A DNA stretch of 64,000 bases from contig OX336393.1 in assembly GCA_946902985.2 (NCBI GenBank), positions 48,297,348 through 48,361,347 of the forward strand, written 5' to 3'. The notes under the pieces are model-generated. The model made no database searches. It had not been told where the DNA came from and was given only the letters and a program-made list of their open reading frames with translations. Made by a program: the position numbers and the translations under genes. Of the stretch, positions 19,864 through 31,194 are shown piece by piece; position 1 is the first letter of the stretch, and each line of letters begins with the position of its first letter. The DNA is from Meconema thalassinum (Eukaryota > Arthropoda > Insecta > Orthoptera > Tettigoniidae).

Positions 19864-22800
19864 TGAACCCATCTGTAATTGGTTCAAGCGTCGAATCCAT
19901 AATTTATTTGCAAAAGAAGAGAGGAAATAATACAGTCCTTAGAATGACTTGAAAAGATTTTAAGAAGTGGGCTGTTATAATGTGGCGCAAGAATGGGTGA
20001 CCACGAGTCATGAGGACGTGAGATCATGCTTGACGCATCGATAGGAGCTGGCTCATGATTATAAATAGAACGAGAAAAACTTTCCACGACGAGTAAGAGA
20101 GAAGAGGTTTCGGAAATAGACCTTACTCAGGTAGAAAATGCCAACCTCGCAATGGTGCAAGAAGAGAAACAATTAGAAGTAAGCCATTTGCGAGCATTTA
20201 ATTAATGAAAGAAACACATCATTGTTGATCATTCTGGAATAGAGATTTTTGTGTGGGGAAAAAGTTTATAATATTTGCACAGGAAAGAACTGCAAACATA
20301 GCATGACGTCGTTAGTAATTCCCCGAGACCAGAGTTGGTAGGGATGGAAAAATAAACCTCAACGCCCACATATCTGAGGAGACAAATTATTTAATATCTT
20401 GGAATTGTGTGATCGATTTGCATGATCAAAGAAACCAGTTTACGTTTAGAACAAGAGCTTTCCAGAGATATATTTTTCAAAATTATACGACAATTACTTC
20501 AGAAGTTAGTGCAGGAGAAGACGCGGATTTGACCTTTTTGCCGCCGATTTGGATAAAAATCCTGGAGCCACCAGGAAGAGCATTCAGTTTACCAAGGGCG
20601 TGGGAGCGCATGGTACTGTTTCGCAGCAACAATTCAGTTTACCAGAGACGCTGGAGAGCATGGTACTGTTTCAAAGTACATGCAGTTATTGTCAGCCTAC
20701 GGGCGTGACACTGTGTCACTATCATCGCTAAAGCAGTCTTTACCAGACCTTGAGAGGTCGTGTTACGCTGTATCACCAACGAGCACCCCGTATGGGAGTG
20801 GCCGTGCAGTATCGTCATTAGTATCGCCGTGTGAAGACACATTAGAATCCTATTATAGGAATAATATCGGCTAGCTTAAGACTTTATAATGTTCACAAGT
20901 ATAGTCAAAGTTTAGGCTGTGGACTTGAGAAATAACAGGCGATAGGTACTCGAATATAATAGTTCAGTTAAAGAACCGACGCATCATAAGGTTTCGAAGT
21001 ACCCAAGGAAAGTGAAATTGACAGTCTATCTACGTTAAGGAACCCAAGCAGGGTAGAACGAAATAGTAACGCCTAGTATTCCGGAAATTTAGGGACTAGA
21101 ACGCAGGACGATAAAAATCAAGAATTGTAGTTCCAGGCTTTGTCTAGGTAGACAAATGAACAGTAAACATTGGGGAGTACTCCAATAAGCTACAAATCAA
21201 AGTAGCAGAAAGTACAAGGAAATTACTAGGTCACCGATAAACAGTTCGAGCGATTGAAATAGTAATACATCAAGGACAGACTTTTATTAGACGACAAGTT
21301 AACGTCTAGCAAGATACGACATCGTGCAGTAAATTTATAGAAGCCGATAGTCAAACCCAAGATTAGAAGATCAGCCGTTCCAGTGAGGTTTAGTTCGATC
21401 GAGACTTTCCATCATCTCGTCAGATTAGGAAGCCGACGTGCTATAGTGCAACCCTTGGAAACGGGAAAGGAAAAGAAATCACTTGTGTAAGGCGAATAAT
21501 TAACGCCCAAGTGATAAAATGTAATGTAAATATAGTGAAATTTTTTAGTGTAATATTTTTAGTGAATTGTATTGTGTTAAGTGAAAACGAATACAAAATG
21601 GTATTCATTATATTCCAAGTGATTAAGGTATATAACTTATGTGGTGTTAAAAAAGTGTCATGGAGTGTAAATGTAACCATGAAAATGGCTTAAGAAAAAG
21701 TTGGTGGGCGAAAATGTTCCATCGCTGGAGAATTCGGTCGCTGACCGTACCGTCATGTGAGTAACTATTTTCATTATTATGTGTTTGGGAAGATTTGCGT
21801 ATAATCCTCATGAGAGAGAGAGTAGGGATGTTTAATAACAGGTGAAAGAAAGATTGCGCGATCTGAACGATTAATTTGAGAGAAATATAATAAATATGTG
21901 AAATATAAATGAATCCCTTGTGGAATGTATTGAGTAAAATATCAGTGTAATTGATAAATGATATAAATATGAGAAAGCAAGCGTAATAATAATAATAATA
22001 ATTATACAAATGAATGAAGATTGTGATGAATTTTATATTGAAAGTAGTAGCTTCCGAGCTCCTTTAGATGAATTAATACATGTTATGAATACATGTTCTT
22101 TATGGTAAAAATGATTATTGTTAAGGAAGGAAGAGTAAAATATTTTGAGATGTAGATCAAACGTTGATTTTGAATTTATTTAGTTCTTTGAAGGCAACTT
22201 GGCTAATTAATGTATGAGCGCCATGTAGCGCATTGAAGTAATTTGTCACGCTAGGAATGCGTTGAAATGCTCGGTAAAAGTAATTATGAGGGACAGTTAG
22301 TCGTGGTGAATGAACTATTATAAGCCCTCAAAGTTGTGATAGTGATCACGAGGCAATGTGTGTTGTATGTTAAAAAGGTTGCTATTTATGTTGTATTATG
22401 AGCGCTGGTAAAGGCGAGGCCTGCCCTAAGTCGCTAAAGTTATAAGTCCTCCAAATTGGGATACTGCTCCCGAGGCATTTGAAAGGATTGAACCCAGAGT
22501 CGTCCGTGTTGAAGCCCCTCAAATATTGGTTGTATTATTGAATTTTTCTTACCCGCTAATGAGGACACTTCATAATTATTATATACCGAAGCTAAGAGAA
22601 TAGGTCTGTTGAACCTAAATATGTTGTTTTATGAATTTGTATCAGAAGCCTTGTCATTCAGAGAATTGCATTTGAAACAGCTGTGTGGAAAGCTGATGTA
22701 GCCAGTTCCTTGTGAAAGCGAGACTGTGGACTCTCTTCTCTCCCTGCAATAAATCACGCCAAGTAGTTAAGATTAGACCCTTACCCTCTGGTAGTGCGGT

Positions 22801-23650
22801 AGGTTAGGACAGACTGTTTGAGTCATAATACACAGGAGTGTTTAAAGATTGTTTGAACGACCCGGTCTTTGAACCGAGGTCCCTTTATATAAATTATTAT
22901 TGCTTGCAGAGTTCAGATCGTTGCTTTCTTATAATATAATGGTCTTTTAAGACAAAAATGATAAATCCCTACTTTTATTGTTCAATAATTCAGTGATTCA
23001 CGAGTTCTATTGAAGACATTCGATTCCGGGAGTAATCTTAAGTTTGACTTGTTCAGTAGTCTTCTGTAGCTCGGGAGTACGCAAATTTTTCCCTATCACG
23101 GTAGTGAGTTGTTAGCTTGAGAGAGAGGGATGGTAACATATGAGCATTGTGAAAGCCCAAAATTAACTGATGATTAGCCATACTTGGATAATGATGATTA
23201 AAAGATATACTCATGTAAATAGTAATTGATGTGTATTAAATTGATAACACAGTGTATGTGAACATTACCGAGCCATTTGGAGCTCTTTATTTTAAAGAAT
23301 TCTAATTGACACCATATGGAAGTGAAACTTAGTGGAAGTTTGTTGGTTTTTTGGAAAACCAGTCATTTGGATTTTATAAGTGTTTAATATGAATTCCTTG
23401 TTCAACTTTGAACAAGTGTGAAGTGGAGTGTCAGTATTTTTATTTGTTTAATTTTTGTAGCGCCATAGTTTTGGATAATTAAATGTTTTAATAGTAGGAG
23501 TTGATTTTGTTTATTTTTGGAAGTGTATCCTCTGCTTAATCCAAAGTGTGTAAGTCACAGAGTGGGAGAACAAACCATGAACCCCGATACTCGCGATTGA
23601 GCATTGCTGGCAAACTGTGATTTGCATATTTCATTGTTGAAATGGGCACA
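19864..23650 (+). mobile_element. Solo LTR of the 12 kb retrotransposon family (diverged)
   Basis: Begins TGAACCCATCTG and ends GAAATGGGCACA, the same ends as the LTRs at 1051-5257 but in opposite orientation. Alignable blocks include 22900-23650 against the reverse complement of 1051-1850 (TGTGTAAGTCACAGAGTGGG near 23547 is shared with ~1132-1151) and 21700-21790 against ~3040-3120. The middle is heavily diverged, with a ~50-bp tandem duplication at ~20582-20672 (CATGGTACTGTTTC in both). No interior or partner LTR is seen. Flanking GTTA/GTAA is not a perfect duplication. Short open frames inside are not called as genes. Confidence 0.75.
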
Positions 23651-23904
23651 GTAAATAATATAGAAATAAGTGGAGTGTTCCAAACGCTATGGACATGTTT
23701 CTTTCGCAGGGTGAAGTTCAAGGCTAGGAAGGAAAGTACAGTAAGCGACAGGAAATAAGGGCTGACCAAAACGAAAATCTAAAGCATTATTTAAATGCCT
23801 CGGGTCAAAAATACCCATGCGCCAGTCCCCGTGGGTTAACGATAGCTGCTTAATAATCTCGTCTGTGCCTTGCTGTCCACCTTGTGACGTACTGCCTAAC
23901 ATTC

Positions 23905-24200
23905 TATGATGTAACCGTGGAGGTCCGAGTTCGGCTCACGGGTCTGACAAGAAAGTTTATTCTGGTCTGAGGGCTGGATGGGATAACCCAGCCTCGTGAA
24001 GCAAAACGGAGAAGAGGTTAATTCGATTCCTACCTCAGACATTCTAGAAGTGGGTTTCTTTGGTTTCCACTTCTACCCCAGGCGAATGTCGGTTAGGTTC
24101 CTAAATTAAGGTCAAGGCCGGCTCCTATCCGAATCATAGTCTTAATCGCAAATACACATACGCTGGTACAGCCATCGAAACGACACAAGTCGATGATGAT
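23905..24200 (+). mobile_element. SINE-C, copy 1
   Basis: Contains GGTCTGAGGGCTGGATGGG, CAGCCTCGTGAAGCAAAAC, GGAGAAGAGGTTAATTCGAT and a (GAT)n tail at ~24193-24207. The same blocks occur on the minus strand at 63110-63807, where the tRNA-like head is clearer. 23651-23904 before it holds nothing recognised. Confidence 0.65.
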
Positions 24201-24962
24201 GATGATAATTGTTATTTTAAGGGGCCTAACATCTAGGCAATCGGCCCCTAATGGTTTGGGTGATAGTGAAAGATGAGATAAGAATGAAAACTATAACTAA
24301 TACTAACTACAGACTTACAAACTAGAAGAAGAAATGCTAAACAAATAAAGGATAAGGCAAATAAAGGACAGGAAGAAATGAAATACCCTCAACCCTCGAA
24401 GAGTGAGGATTAAGGGACTTGGAAGGAAGGAGAGCCATGAAAGGCAGAATGGAAAGGGAGAGAGGAGAGGGCCCACCCCAAAGTCAGTGGAAAAAGGGGA
24501 CAAAACGGACCCAGCTCAGGAATCCCTCGGGATCACCAACTCCCGAACTCACCAGACTTGAGCCCTTGAGGGTGTAACACAATCCAGGGTGCACCAGAAG
24601 TGGAGGGGCTACATACACCCTGCCTCCTTGACGGCCTTGGGCAGAAGGCAGGATATAACCTGATAAGAAACAGAAGACTGACCCCTCGTAGAAGGAGGAT
24701 ATCGGGAAAGATGAGAGACGGGCCAATTAAGGCGGGAAAGGAGGAGACTCCCTCGGCCTCGGATACCCTAATACCGTTGGGGTCGGATGAGAACAAGAGT
24801 TGACCAAGAGAGGCCGACAGGAAAATTAACAGAGAGGAGCCCGGCACAAGTAAGTGGAAGCAATGCCGGACTCAGCTGTGAACCCGTGGTCGCCAACCCA
24901 CATCCTACTAGATATGAGCCCCTGGGGGAGCAGTGAATACAACTAAACACCAAATATAAATA
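24190..24962. repeat. Unclassified dispersed repeat beginning (GAT)n-AATTGTT-GGGGCC
   Basis: The block GATGATAATTGTTATTTTAA, then GGGGCCTAACATC, recurs in reverse orientation at ~28084-28142 ((ATC)n end). This suggests the 3' end of a retroposon on the minus strand with an (ATC)n tail. The rest is purine-rich on the plus strand with no catalytic motif. The minus-strand open frames here show no recognised domain. Confidence 0.45.
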
Positions 24963-26432
24963 TTCACACATCAAAAAAAGTTTTGCATCACCTCGGTTCC
25001 AAGAGTTCCGGAACCGTTAAATACAAAGGGAATAGAAATCAACACAAACAACATTTCAGCTCGTTTTATTGCTCATGAGACCCACACATTGCATGTTGTA
25101 CCATCATACAGCTAGACTTTCAGCATTTGTGGTCCAGATTGCAGTACACACCACTACCTCTAATACCCAGTAGCACGTCCTCTTGCATTGATGCATGCCT
25201 GTATTCGCCGTGGCATACTATCCACAAGTTCATCAAGACACTGTTGGTCCAAATTGTCCCACTCCTCAACGACAATTCGGCGTAAATCTCTCAGAGTGGT
25301 TGGTGGGTCAAGACGTCCATAAACAGCCCTTTTCAACATATCCCAGGCATGTTCGATAGGGTTCATGTCTGGCGAACATGCTGGCCACTGTAGTCGAGCG
25401 ATGTCGTTATCTTGAAGGAACGCATTCACAAGATGTGCACGATGAGGTCGAGAATTGTCGTCCATGAAGACAAATGCCTCTCCAATATTCTGCCGATATG
25501 GTTGCACTATGGGTCGGAGGATGTCATTCAGGTATCGTAAAGCCGTTTCGGAGCCTTCCATGACCACCAGTGGCGTACGTCGGCCCCACATAATGCCACC
25601 CCAAAACATCAGGGAACCACCACCTTGCTGCACTCGCTGGACAGTGTGTCTAAGACGTTCAGCCTGACCAGGGTGCCTCCAAACACGTCTCCGACGATTG
25701 TCTGGTTGAAGGCATATGCGACACTCATCGGTGAAGAGAACGTGATGCCAATTCCGTGGGGTCCATTCAGCATGTTGTTGGGCCCATCTGTACCGCGCTG
25801 CATGGTGTCGGGGTTGCAAAGCTGGACCTCGCCATGGACGTCGGGAGTGAAGTTGCGCATCATGCAGCCTATTGCGCACAGTTTGAGTTGAAACACGACG
25901 TCCTGTGGCTGAACGAAACGCATTATTCAACATGGTGGTATTGCTGTCAGGGTTCCTCCGAGCGGCAATCCGTAAGTAGCGGTCATCCACTACAGTAGTA
26001 GCCCTTGGGCGGCCTGAGCGAGGCCTGTCATCGACAGTTCCTGTATCTCTGTACCTCCTCCATGTCCGAACAACATCGCTTTGGTTCACTCTGAGACGCC
26101 TGGAAACTTCCCTTGTTGAGAGCCCTTCTTGACACAAAGTAACAATGCGGACGCGATCGAACTGCGGTATTGACCTTCTAGGCATGGTAGAACTACAGAC
26201 AACATGAGCAGCGTACCTTCGTCCTGGTGGAATGACTGGAACTGATCGGCTGTCGTACCCCCTCCGTCTAATAGGCCCTGCTCATGCATGGTTGTTTACA
26301 TCTTTGAGCAGTTTTAGTGACATCTATGAACAGTCAAAGGGACTGTATCTTGGATACAATATACACAGTCAACGTCTATATGCCGGAGATCTGGGAACCG
26401 AGGTGATGCAAAACTTTTTTTTGATGTGTGTA
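24963..26432 (-). mobile_element. Tc1-like DNA transposon, apparently complete (1470 bp)
   Basis: TA duplications at 24961-24962 and 26433-26434. Terminal inverted repeats of about 35-38 bp begin (T)NCACACATCAAAAAAA and continue GTTTTGCATCACCTCGGTTC, nearly identical at both ends. One uninterrupted transposase gene lies between. Gene, ends and target duplication are all in place, so this copy could be young or active. Confidence 0.93.
25160..26185 (-). CDS. Tc1-like DD34E transposase, 341 aa
   Basis: Cut-and-paste transposase of the enclosing element. Residues ~6-55 form the first helix-turn-helix (IVTLCQEGLSTREVSRRL). An AT-hook-like SGRPRATT follows at ~58-64, then a second DNA-binding region to ~125. 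The catalytic triad is visible: D153 in LFTDECRI, D243 in FMDDNSRPH and E278 in SPDMNPIEHAW, with 34 residues between the second Asp and the Glu (Tc1 hallmark). The Gly-rich stretch GGGSLMFWGGIMWG sits between the first two acids, as in the family. Length is normal (~340 aa) and no frameshift or stop is seen. The first Met gives the canonical N-terminus. Expression is not shown by the sequence. Confidence 0.93.
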   Translation of the reverse strand: MPRRSIPQFDRVRIVTLCQEGLSTREVSRRLRVNQSDVVRTWRRYRDTGTVDDRPRSGRPRATTVVDDRYLRIAARRNPDSNTTMLNNAFRSATGRRVSTQTVRNRLHDAQLHSRRPWRGPALQPRHHAARYRWAQQHAEWTPRNWHHVLFTDECRICLQPDNRRRRVWRHPGQAERLRHTVQRVQQGGGSLMFWGGIMWGRRTPLVVMEGSETALRYLNDILRPIVQPYRQNIGEAFVFMDDNSRPHRAHLVNAFLQDNDIARLQWPACSPDMNPIEHAWDMLKRAVYGRLDPPTTLRDLRRIVVEEWDNLDQQCLDELVDSMPRRIQACINARGRATGY

Positions 26433-26734
26433 TATATAATATATAAATATCCGTGTTTGTAGTGACGAAGGACAAATGTGAAGGGTAAAATACCAGTACA
26501 GTAATGTAAGGTGACACGGACTGTGATGCCTCCTCACAGAGCTAAACAAATGTCCTTGGGGAGGGGGTAAACACTAAAACCTCCCCTGTCAGTACGCCAC
26601 TGATTCTACAAGATACATATGGCACACGTTAACTCAGGGCACGTGAGAAAGACTGCACAAGTAACTTGGTAAATGTACAGTCATGGGCACACGACAACTA
26701 ATCAAAGTTCATTATCTTCTATAGACGATTCACT

Positions 26735-27085
26735 CGCCAATCTCATTTGTTAAAACGACACGCGTGCCACCTATTGTAAAATGGATTTACTAATTCAGAA
26801 ACATTCGTAGGAGCGTGCACAACAACTCACCAAATTTTCATCGTAATCGGATGAACGCATACGGGACTTAGTTGAAACGATTCGCGCGCAGTCACTCATT
26901 TGTTGAAACAACTCGGCCGCTACCTATTATAAAATGGATTTACTAAGTCAGAAACCTTAACGGGAGTGTGCACAACGACTTTCCAAAGTTTCATCGCAAT
27001 CGGATGAATGGTAAATGAACGCATACGGGACATACATACAAACAATTAGGTAACATTCAGTTTTATATATACAGTAGAGATAATA
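26735..27085 (+). repeat. Repeat B-related element: two ~170-bp tandem units with retroposon-like tail
   Basis: TATTRTAAAATGGATTTACT occurs twice (~26774, ~26929), followed each time by GTGCACAACRACT and TCATCGYAATCGGATGAA. It ends TTTTATATATACAGTAGAGA, close to the end of repeat B. A related unit lies at 49500-49690. 26435-26734 and 27086-27466 around it show nothing recognisable. Confidence 0.5.
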
Positions 27086-27466
27086 CCCCGCCACAGTGTA
27101 GAATGGGCACATGTCTTGATAGCATGGAACACTTTGCATGGTGATGTACGTATTTATTATTGTGTAGGAGCCGTGGTGACGCGTGTCTCAAGTTCATGAC
27201 CGGCGCGAGACAGTGATGTTTTTGCTACAAGGTTCGCAGCACTTGACACTTTCTCTCGAGGTCGCTACTAACGAGCTGTGCTGTGCAGCAGGGTTTCTAG
27301 TGAAAGTGTCTTCACTCATAAAACGAGCAGTCGTGTCTCCTTGATGTCACACCCGGAACTGTTTTTGTTGCCTCCTAGAGGGAAACAGTTCCGTTTGCTA
27401 CAGCGAGTTATGGACTTATTTATTTATATACGATGTTTGTTTGTATGTTTATTTATTTTATTATTT

Positions 27467-27805
27467 GGGAGCCTCCGTGGCTTAGGCGGCAGCACGCCGG
27501 CCTCTCACCGCTGGGTCCGTGGTTCAAATCCCGGTCACTCCATGTGAGATCTGTGCTGGACAAAACGGAAGCAGACAGGTTTTTCTCCGGGTACTCCGGT
27601 TTTCCCTGTCAAAATTTCATTCCAGCAACACTCTCCACTATCATTCCATTTCATCTGTCATTCATTTAATCATTGCCCCAGAGGAGTGCGTCAGGCCTCG
27701 GCAGCCGGCACAGTTCATATCCTCGCCGCTAGATGGGGGCTTCATTCATTCCATTCCTGACCCGGTCGGAGACTGGAAACAGGCTGTGGATTTTCATTTT
27801 CATGT
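27467..27805 (+). mobile_element. tRNA-derived SINE-D
   Basis: Head with A box CCGTGGCTTAGGCGGCAGC and B box GTGGTTCAAATCCCGGTCAC. The body contains CAGACAGGTTTTTCTCCGGG, CAGAGGAGTGCGTCAGGCCT and GACCCGGTCGGAGACTGG. Only one copy is seen in this window. No clear target duplication. Confidence 0.65.
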
Positions 27806-28179
27806 AGTCTACTTATTTATTACGTTTTTAAGTTTTAATGTGTAGTTACGACTCTTAATTCAGGTTAAATCTCTTTAATGTTTTTTATTGTGTTCATCTA
27901 TTTTATTGTTCGTTATGCCTTATTTGTTTTATCCTTTTTTACCATCCGCCTTTTATTCTTTTTATTCAAATAAGGCATAATTTTTTGGGGCTCACTGTCT
28001 GTTTTATAAACACCATTTTCGTTTCATCCATGGCAGTGAGTTGATTTTATCTACATTTTTCATTTCACGCCGTTTCATTTCATTAGGGGCCGATAACCTC
28101 GATGTTAGGCCCCTTAAAACAACAATTATCATCATCATCATATTTATTACGTCATTTCTTTGATTGCTTACTTATTTGT
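27806..28179. other. AT-rich spacer ending in a dispersed-repeat terminus
   Basis: 27806-27985 is AT-rich with nothing recognised. 28084-28142 (AGGGGCCGATAACC ... (ATC)n) is the reverse complement of the repeat terminus at 24190-24250. Confidence 0.45.
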
Positions 28180-29335
28180 TTTTTGATTGCGTCTTTGTTT
28201 CTTTGTTTATTTACTTATATATTTGTTTATTTAATTGTTTATATTTTGTGTATTTATTTGTGTGTTTATTTGCTTTTTTATTTGTTTATTTAATTGTTTA
28301 TTTGTTTATTTATTTCCTTATTTATTTCCTTATTTATTTGTTTATTTATCTGCTTATTTATTTGCTTATTTATTTGCTTATTTATTTGTGTATTTATTTA
28401 TTTATTTGCTTATTTATTTGTGTATATAATTGTTTATTTATTTGCTTACTTATTTGTTTATTTATTTGTTTATTTATTTGCGTTTTTATTTGCTTAATTA
28501 TTTGTGTATTTAATTGTTTATTTATTTTCTTACTTATTTGTTTAATTATTTATTTTCTTATTTATTTGCTTATTTATTTGCTTATTTATTTGTCTATTTA
28601 TTTGTTTATTTATTTGCTTATTTATTTGTTTATTTATTTGCGTTTTTATTTGCTTAATTATTTGTGTATTTAATTGTTTATTTATTTGCTTACTTATTTG
28701 TTTATTTATTTATTTGTTTATTTATTTGCTTATTTATTTGCTTATTTATTTGCTTATTTATTTGCTTATTTATTTGCTTATTTATTTACTTATTTATTTG
28801 CTTATTTATCTGCTTATTTATTTGCTTATTTATTTGCTTATTTATTTGCTTATTTATTTGCTTATTTATTTACTTATTTATTTGCTTATTTATCTGCTTA
28901 TTTATTTGCTTATTTATTTGCTTATTTATTTTCTTATTTATCTGCTTATTTATCTGCTTATTTATTTGCTTATTTATTTGCTTATTTATTTGCTTATTTA
29001 TTTGCTTATTTATCTGCTTATTTATTTGCTTATTTATTTGCTTATTTATTTGCTTATTTATTTACTTATTTATTTGCTTATTTATCTGCTTATTTATCTG
29101 CTTATTTATTTGCTTATTTATTTGCTTACTTATTTGTTTATTTATTTATTTGTTTATTTATTTGCTTAATTATTTGTTTATTTAATTGTTTATTATTTTC
29201 TTACTTATTTGTTTAATTATTTATTTTCTTATTTATTTGCTTATTTATTTGCTTATATATTTGCTTATTTATTTGCTTATTTATCTGCTTATTTATCTGC
29301 TTATTTATTTGCTTATTTATTTTCTTATTTATTTG
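28180..29335 (+). repeat. 12-bp minisatellite, left part
   Basis: Variants of a 12-bp unit CTTATTTATTTG (also TTTATTTATTTG and CTTATTTATCTG) run for ~1.15 kb, most regular at 28714-29135. All three plus-strand frames are open across much of it, giving YLFAYLFA-, LICLFICLF- and IYLLIYLL-type translations. These are repeat artefacts. The array resumes at 32850-33068, so it was split by the LINE at 29336-32849. Confidence 0.95.
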
Positions 29336-29351
29336 ATAATGAGTGTCAAGT

Positions 29352-29743
29352 CGCAGTGAAAAACAGAACAATAAAAAGATTGCAATGGGTGAAATATCCA
29401 TCGGAAGATAATGATGCAGCGTATATGGAAGTGAGACGTATGACATATCGACTCATCCGACAGCAAAAAACGGGATCATGGTAAGGCACTACTGACAGCA
29501 ATAGAGGAATCCAAGAAAGCATCGAGATCCTTCTCTAGAATGGTTAACCCTGCGAGGGGAATCTACAAGCGACATACACTAATACTAAAGGACGTAGATG
29601 GAGAAATTGTACCTCCTGAAGAACAGGCAGATCTATTTGGAAAACATTTTGATCAGTTACTAAATGTTCATGTTGAGATGGATGCTATAAATGCACAGGT
29701 GCCAATGATGACGGCGGAAATGCAAGTACCTGAGCCAACTATA
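29352..29743 (+). pseudogene. LINE pre-RT coding fragment
   Basis: Two frames read RRMTYRLIRQQK and then DVDGEIVPPEEQADLFGKHF, the linker typically found just before the RT domain of LINEs. A frameshift near 29480-29540 separates them. The upstream endonuclease region is missing. The reading is cut at 29743 by the inserted DNA element and continues at 31195. Confidence 0.7.
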
Positions 29744-31192
29744 CGCTGCCGAAGTCAACGTCACTTCCGCTCCGTTGCTAAGCAACTGGAGCAATACAAC
29801 ATGGCTCCCTTATAGCTTGCTTCAGTCTTTGAGCCGTCATTATTTCCTATTTGTATCGTATAAAACTGTACATGCATGGATGTCCAGAGGCAAGAAAGCA
29901 TAGAAAAGTATATTTTCTACAGTAATTTAGCATAGTTGTCCAGTAAAGTTGTAAAATATTGCGTACGAGATGCACATTAATAAGTCTTAGAACGTAAGTC
30001 ATAGAGATGTGGCGTACGATATTTACCTTAAATTAAGTGAAAACATGAAAATATAACATTTTTGGATATTGTGAATCACGTCCCGTATGAATGACCAATA
30101 CTACGGAAAATAAAGTACCGTAGGCCCTACCAGTAAGTGATGAATAAAATGACCTTAAGGTCTATCAATGCATAAGGGAACAGTTTAAAATATTTGGATG
30201 AGAGTTTAGGCCAAATCTCATCAACAGCTATAGAAGAAACAAAGACTGCATTTCAATACAATTTGTGTGTTTACCACAACGCTGCGTTTGTCTGAAAACG
30301 AATCAATTAACAAAGCCTAACCTGTGTGCTCACTTACTGGTTAGAGAAGTCTACAATTAAGGCCTATCGTCCTACGTCATTCTAAATAATGGGGCACTTT
30401 TCGTATCCTAGCTCTAAATATAATCACAACAATCACAACAAGACTTGCCACTCCATCACTTCAGAAATAAGCAGTATTCATTGGCTTGAATAATGTCACT
30501 ATACGGTACTGTAACTTTGTTGCAGGGTGTACGCCTAGGCAACTGGTAGGCCTACATTATAATTGTTTTCTGAAAGTGCAAAAAATAAAATATTTAGGCA
30601 GAAATTTTCATTCTGGGATAGGCCTAATTGTTATTTGGAAACACAATTCACTGCTTAAATAAATTAAGTGAAAAATCACCACTCAGAAAAGTTGTAGGAT
30701 TACATTTATTGGTGTTAGTTAATCAGCACTAAGGTTATGTAGGTTGTCGTTTAGGTACTTATAGTACAAACCATATTTAATTACAACTACACTCCCCACA
30801 TGAACCAAAAACCCCTTTATGTGACATATATGTCCTAAATATCTCTCTATATTAGATATACTCTATCCACTAAATGATAAATATGTATAATTTGTAGTAC
30901 CCGCCATGCAATTCTTGCTTCAGGAGTGAGGTCAACTTTATTCATACTATCTCGCAAAATTCTCGTACTTTATCCATAAAATTTCACTTCTATTTTTTAG
31001 CTCCAACACTGTAGATGATCTTCACGGGAGGCGTTTGCCTTATATCACGCGTATTACACATTTTTATCCACAAAATCCAAGACGCTGCGCAGCGTTAATG
31101 CAGCTTCCTATGTATAAAAAACCTAGCAACCAGTTGTTTGGGTCCAATGTGGCTGCGCCCATGCGGTTGCTAGGCGCGTCACTTCGGCAGCG
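29744..31192. mobile_element. TA-flanked DNA element with CGCTGCCGAAGT ends (1449 bp)
   Basis: Inverted tips CGCTGCCGAAGT (29744-29755) and ACTTCGGCAGCG (31181-31192), with TA at 29742-29743 and 31193-31194. The arms share further GTTGCTAAG / CTAGCAAC-type matches. Removing the insert plus one TA rejoins the LINE frame exactly, which proves the boundaries. The interior is AT-rich (29.8-31.0 kb) with no transposase. TA targeting suggests a Tc1/mariner-type superfamily, but the tips match none I recognise. Confidence 0.85.
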
Positions 31193-31194
31193 TA

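Noticed and set aside
28164..29216. Long hydrophobic open frames resembling repeated membrane segments
   Set aside because: All three frames of the 12-bp repeat are open and hydrophobic because the DNA is T-rich; no start context or conserved domain.
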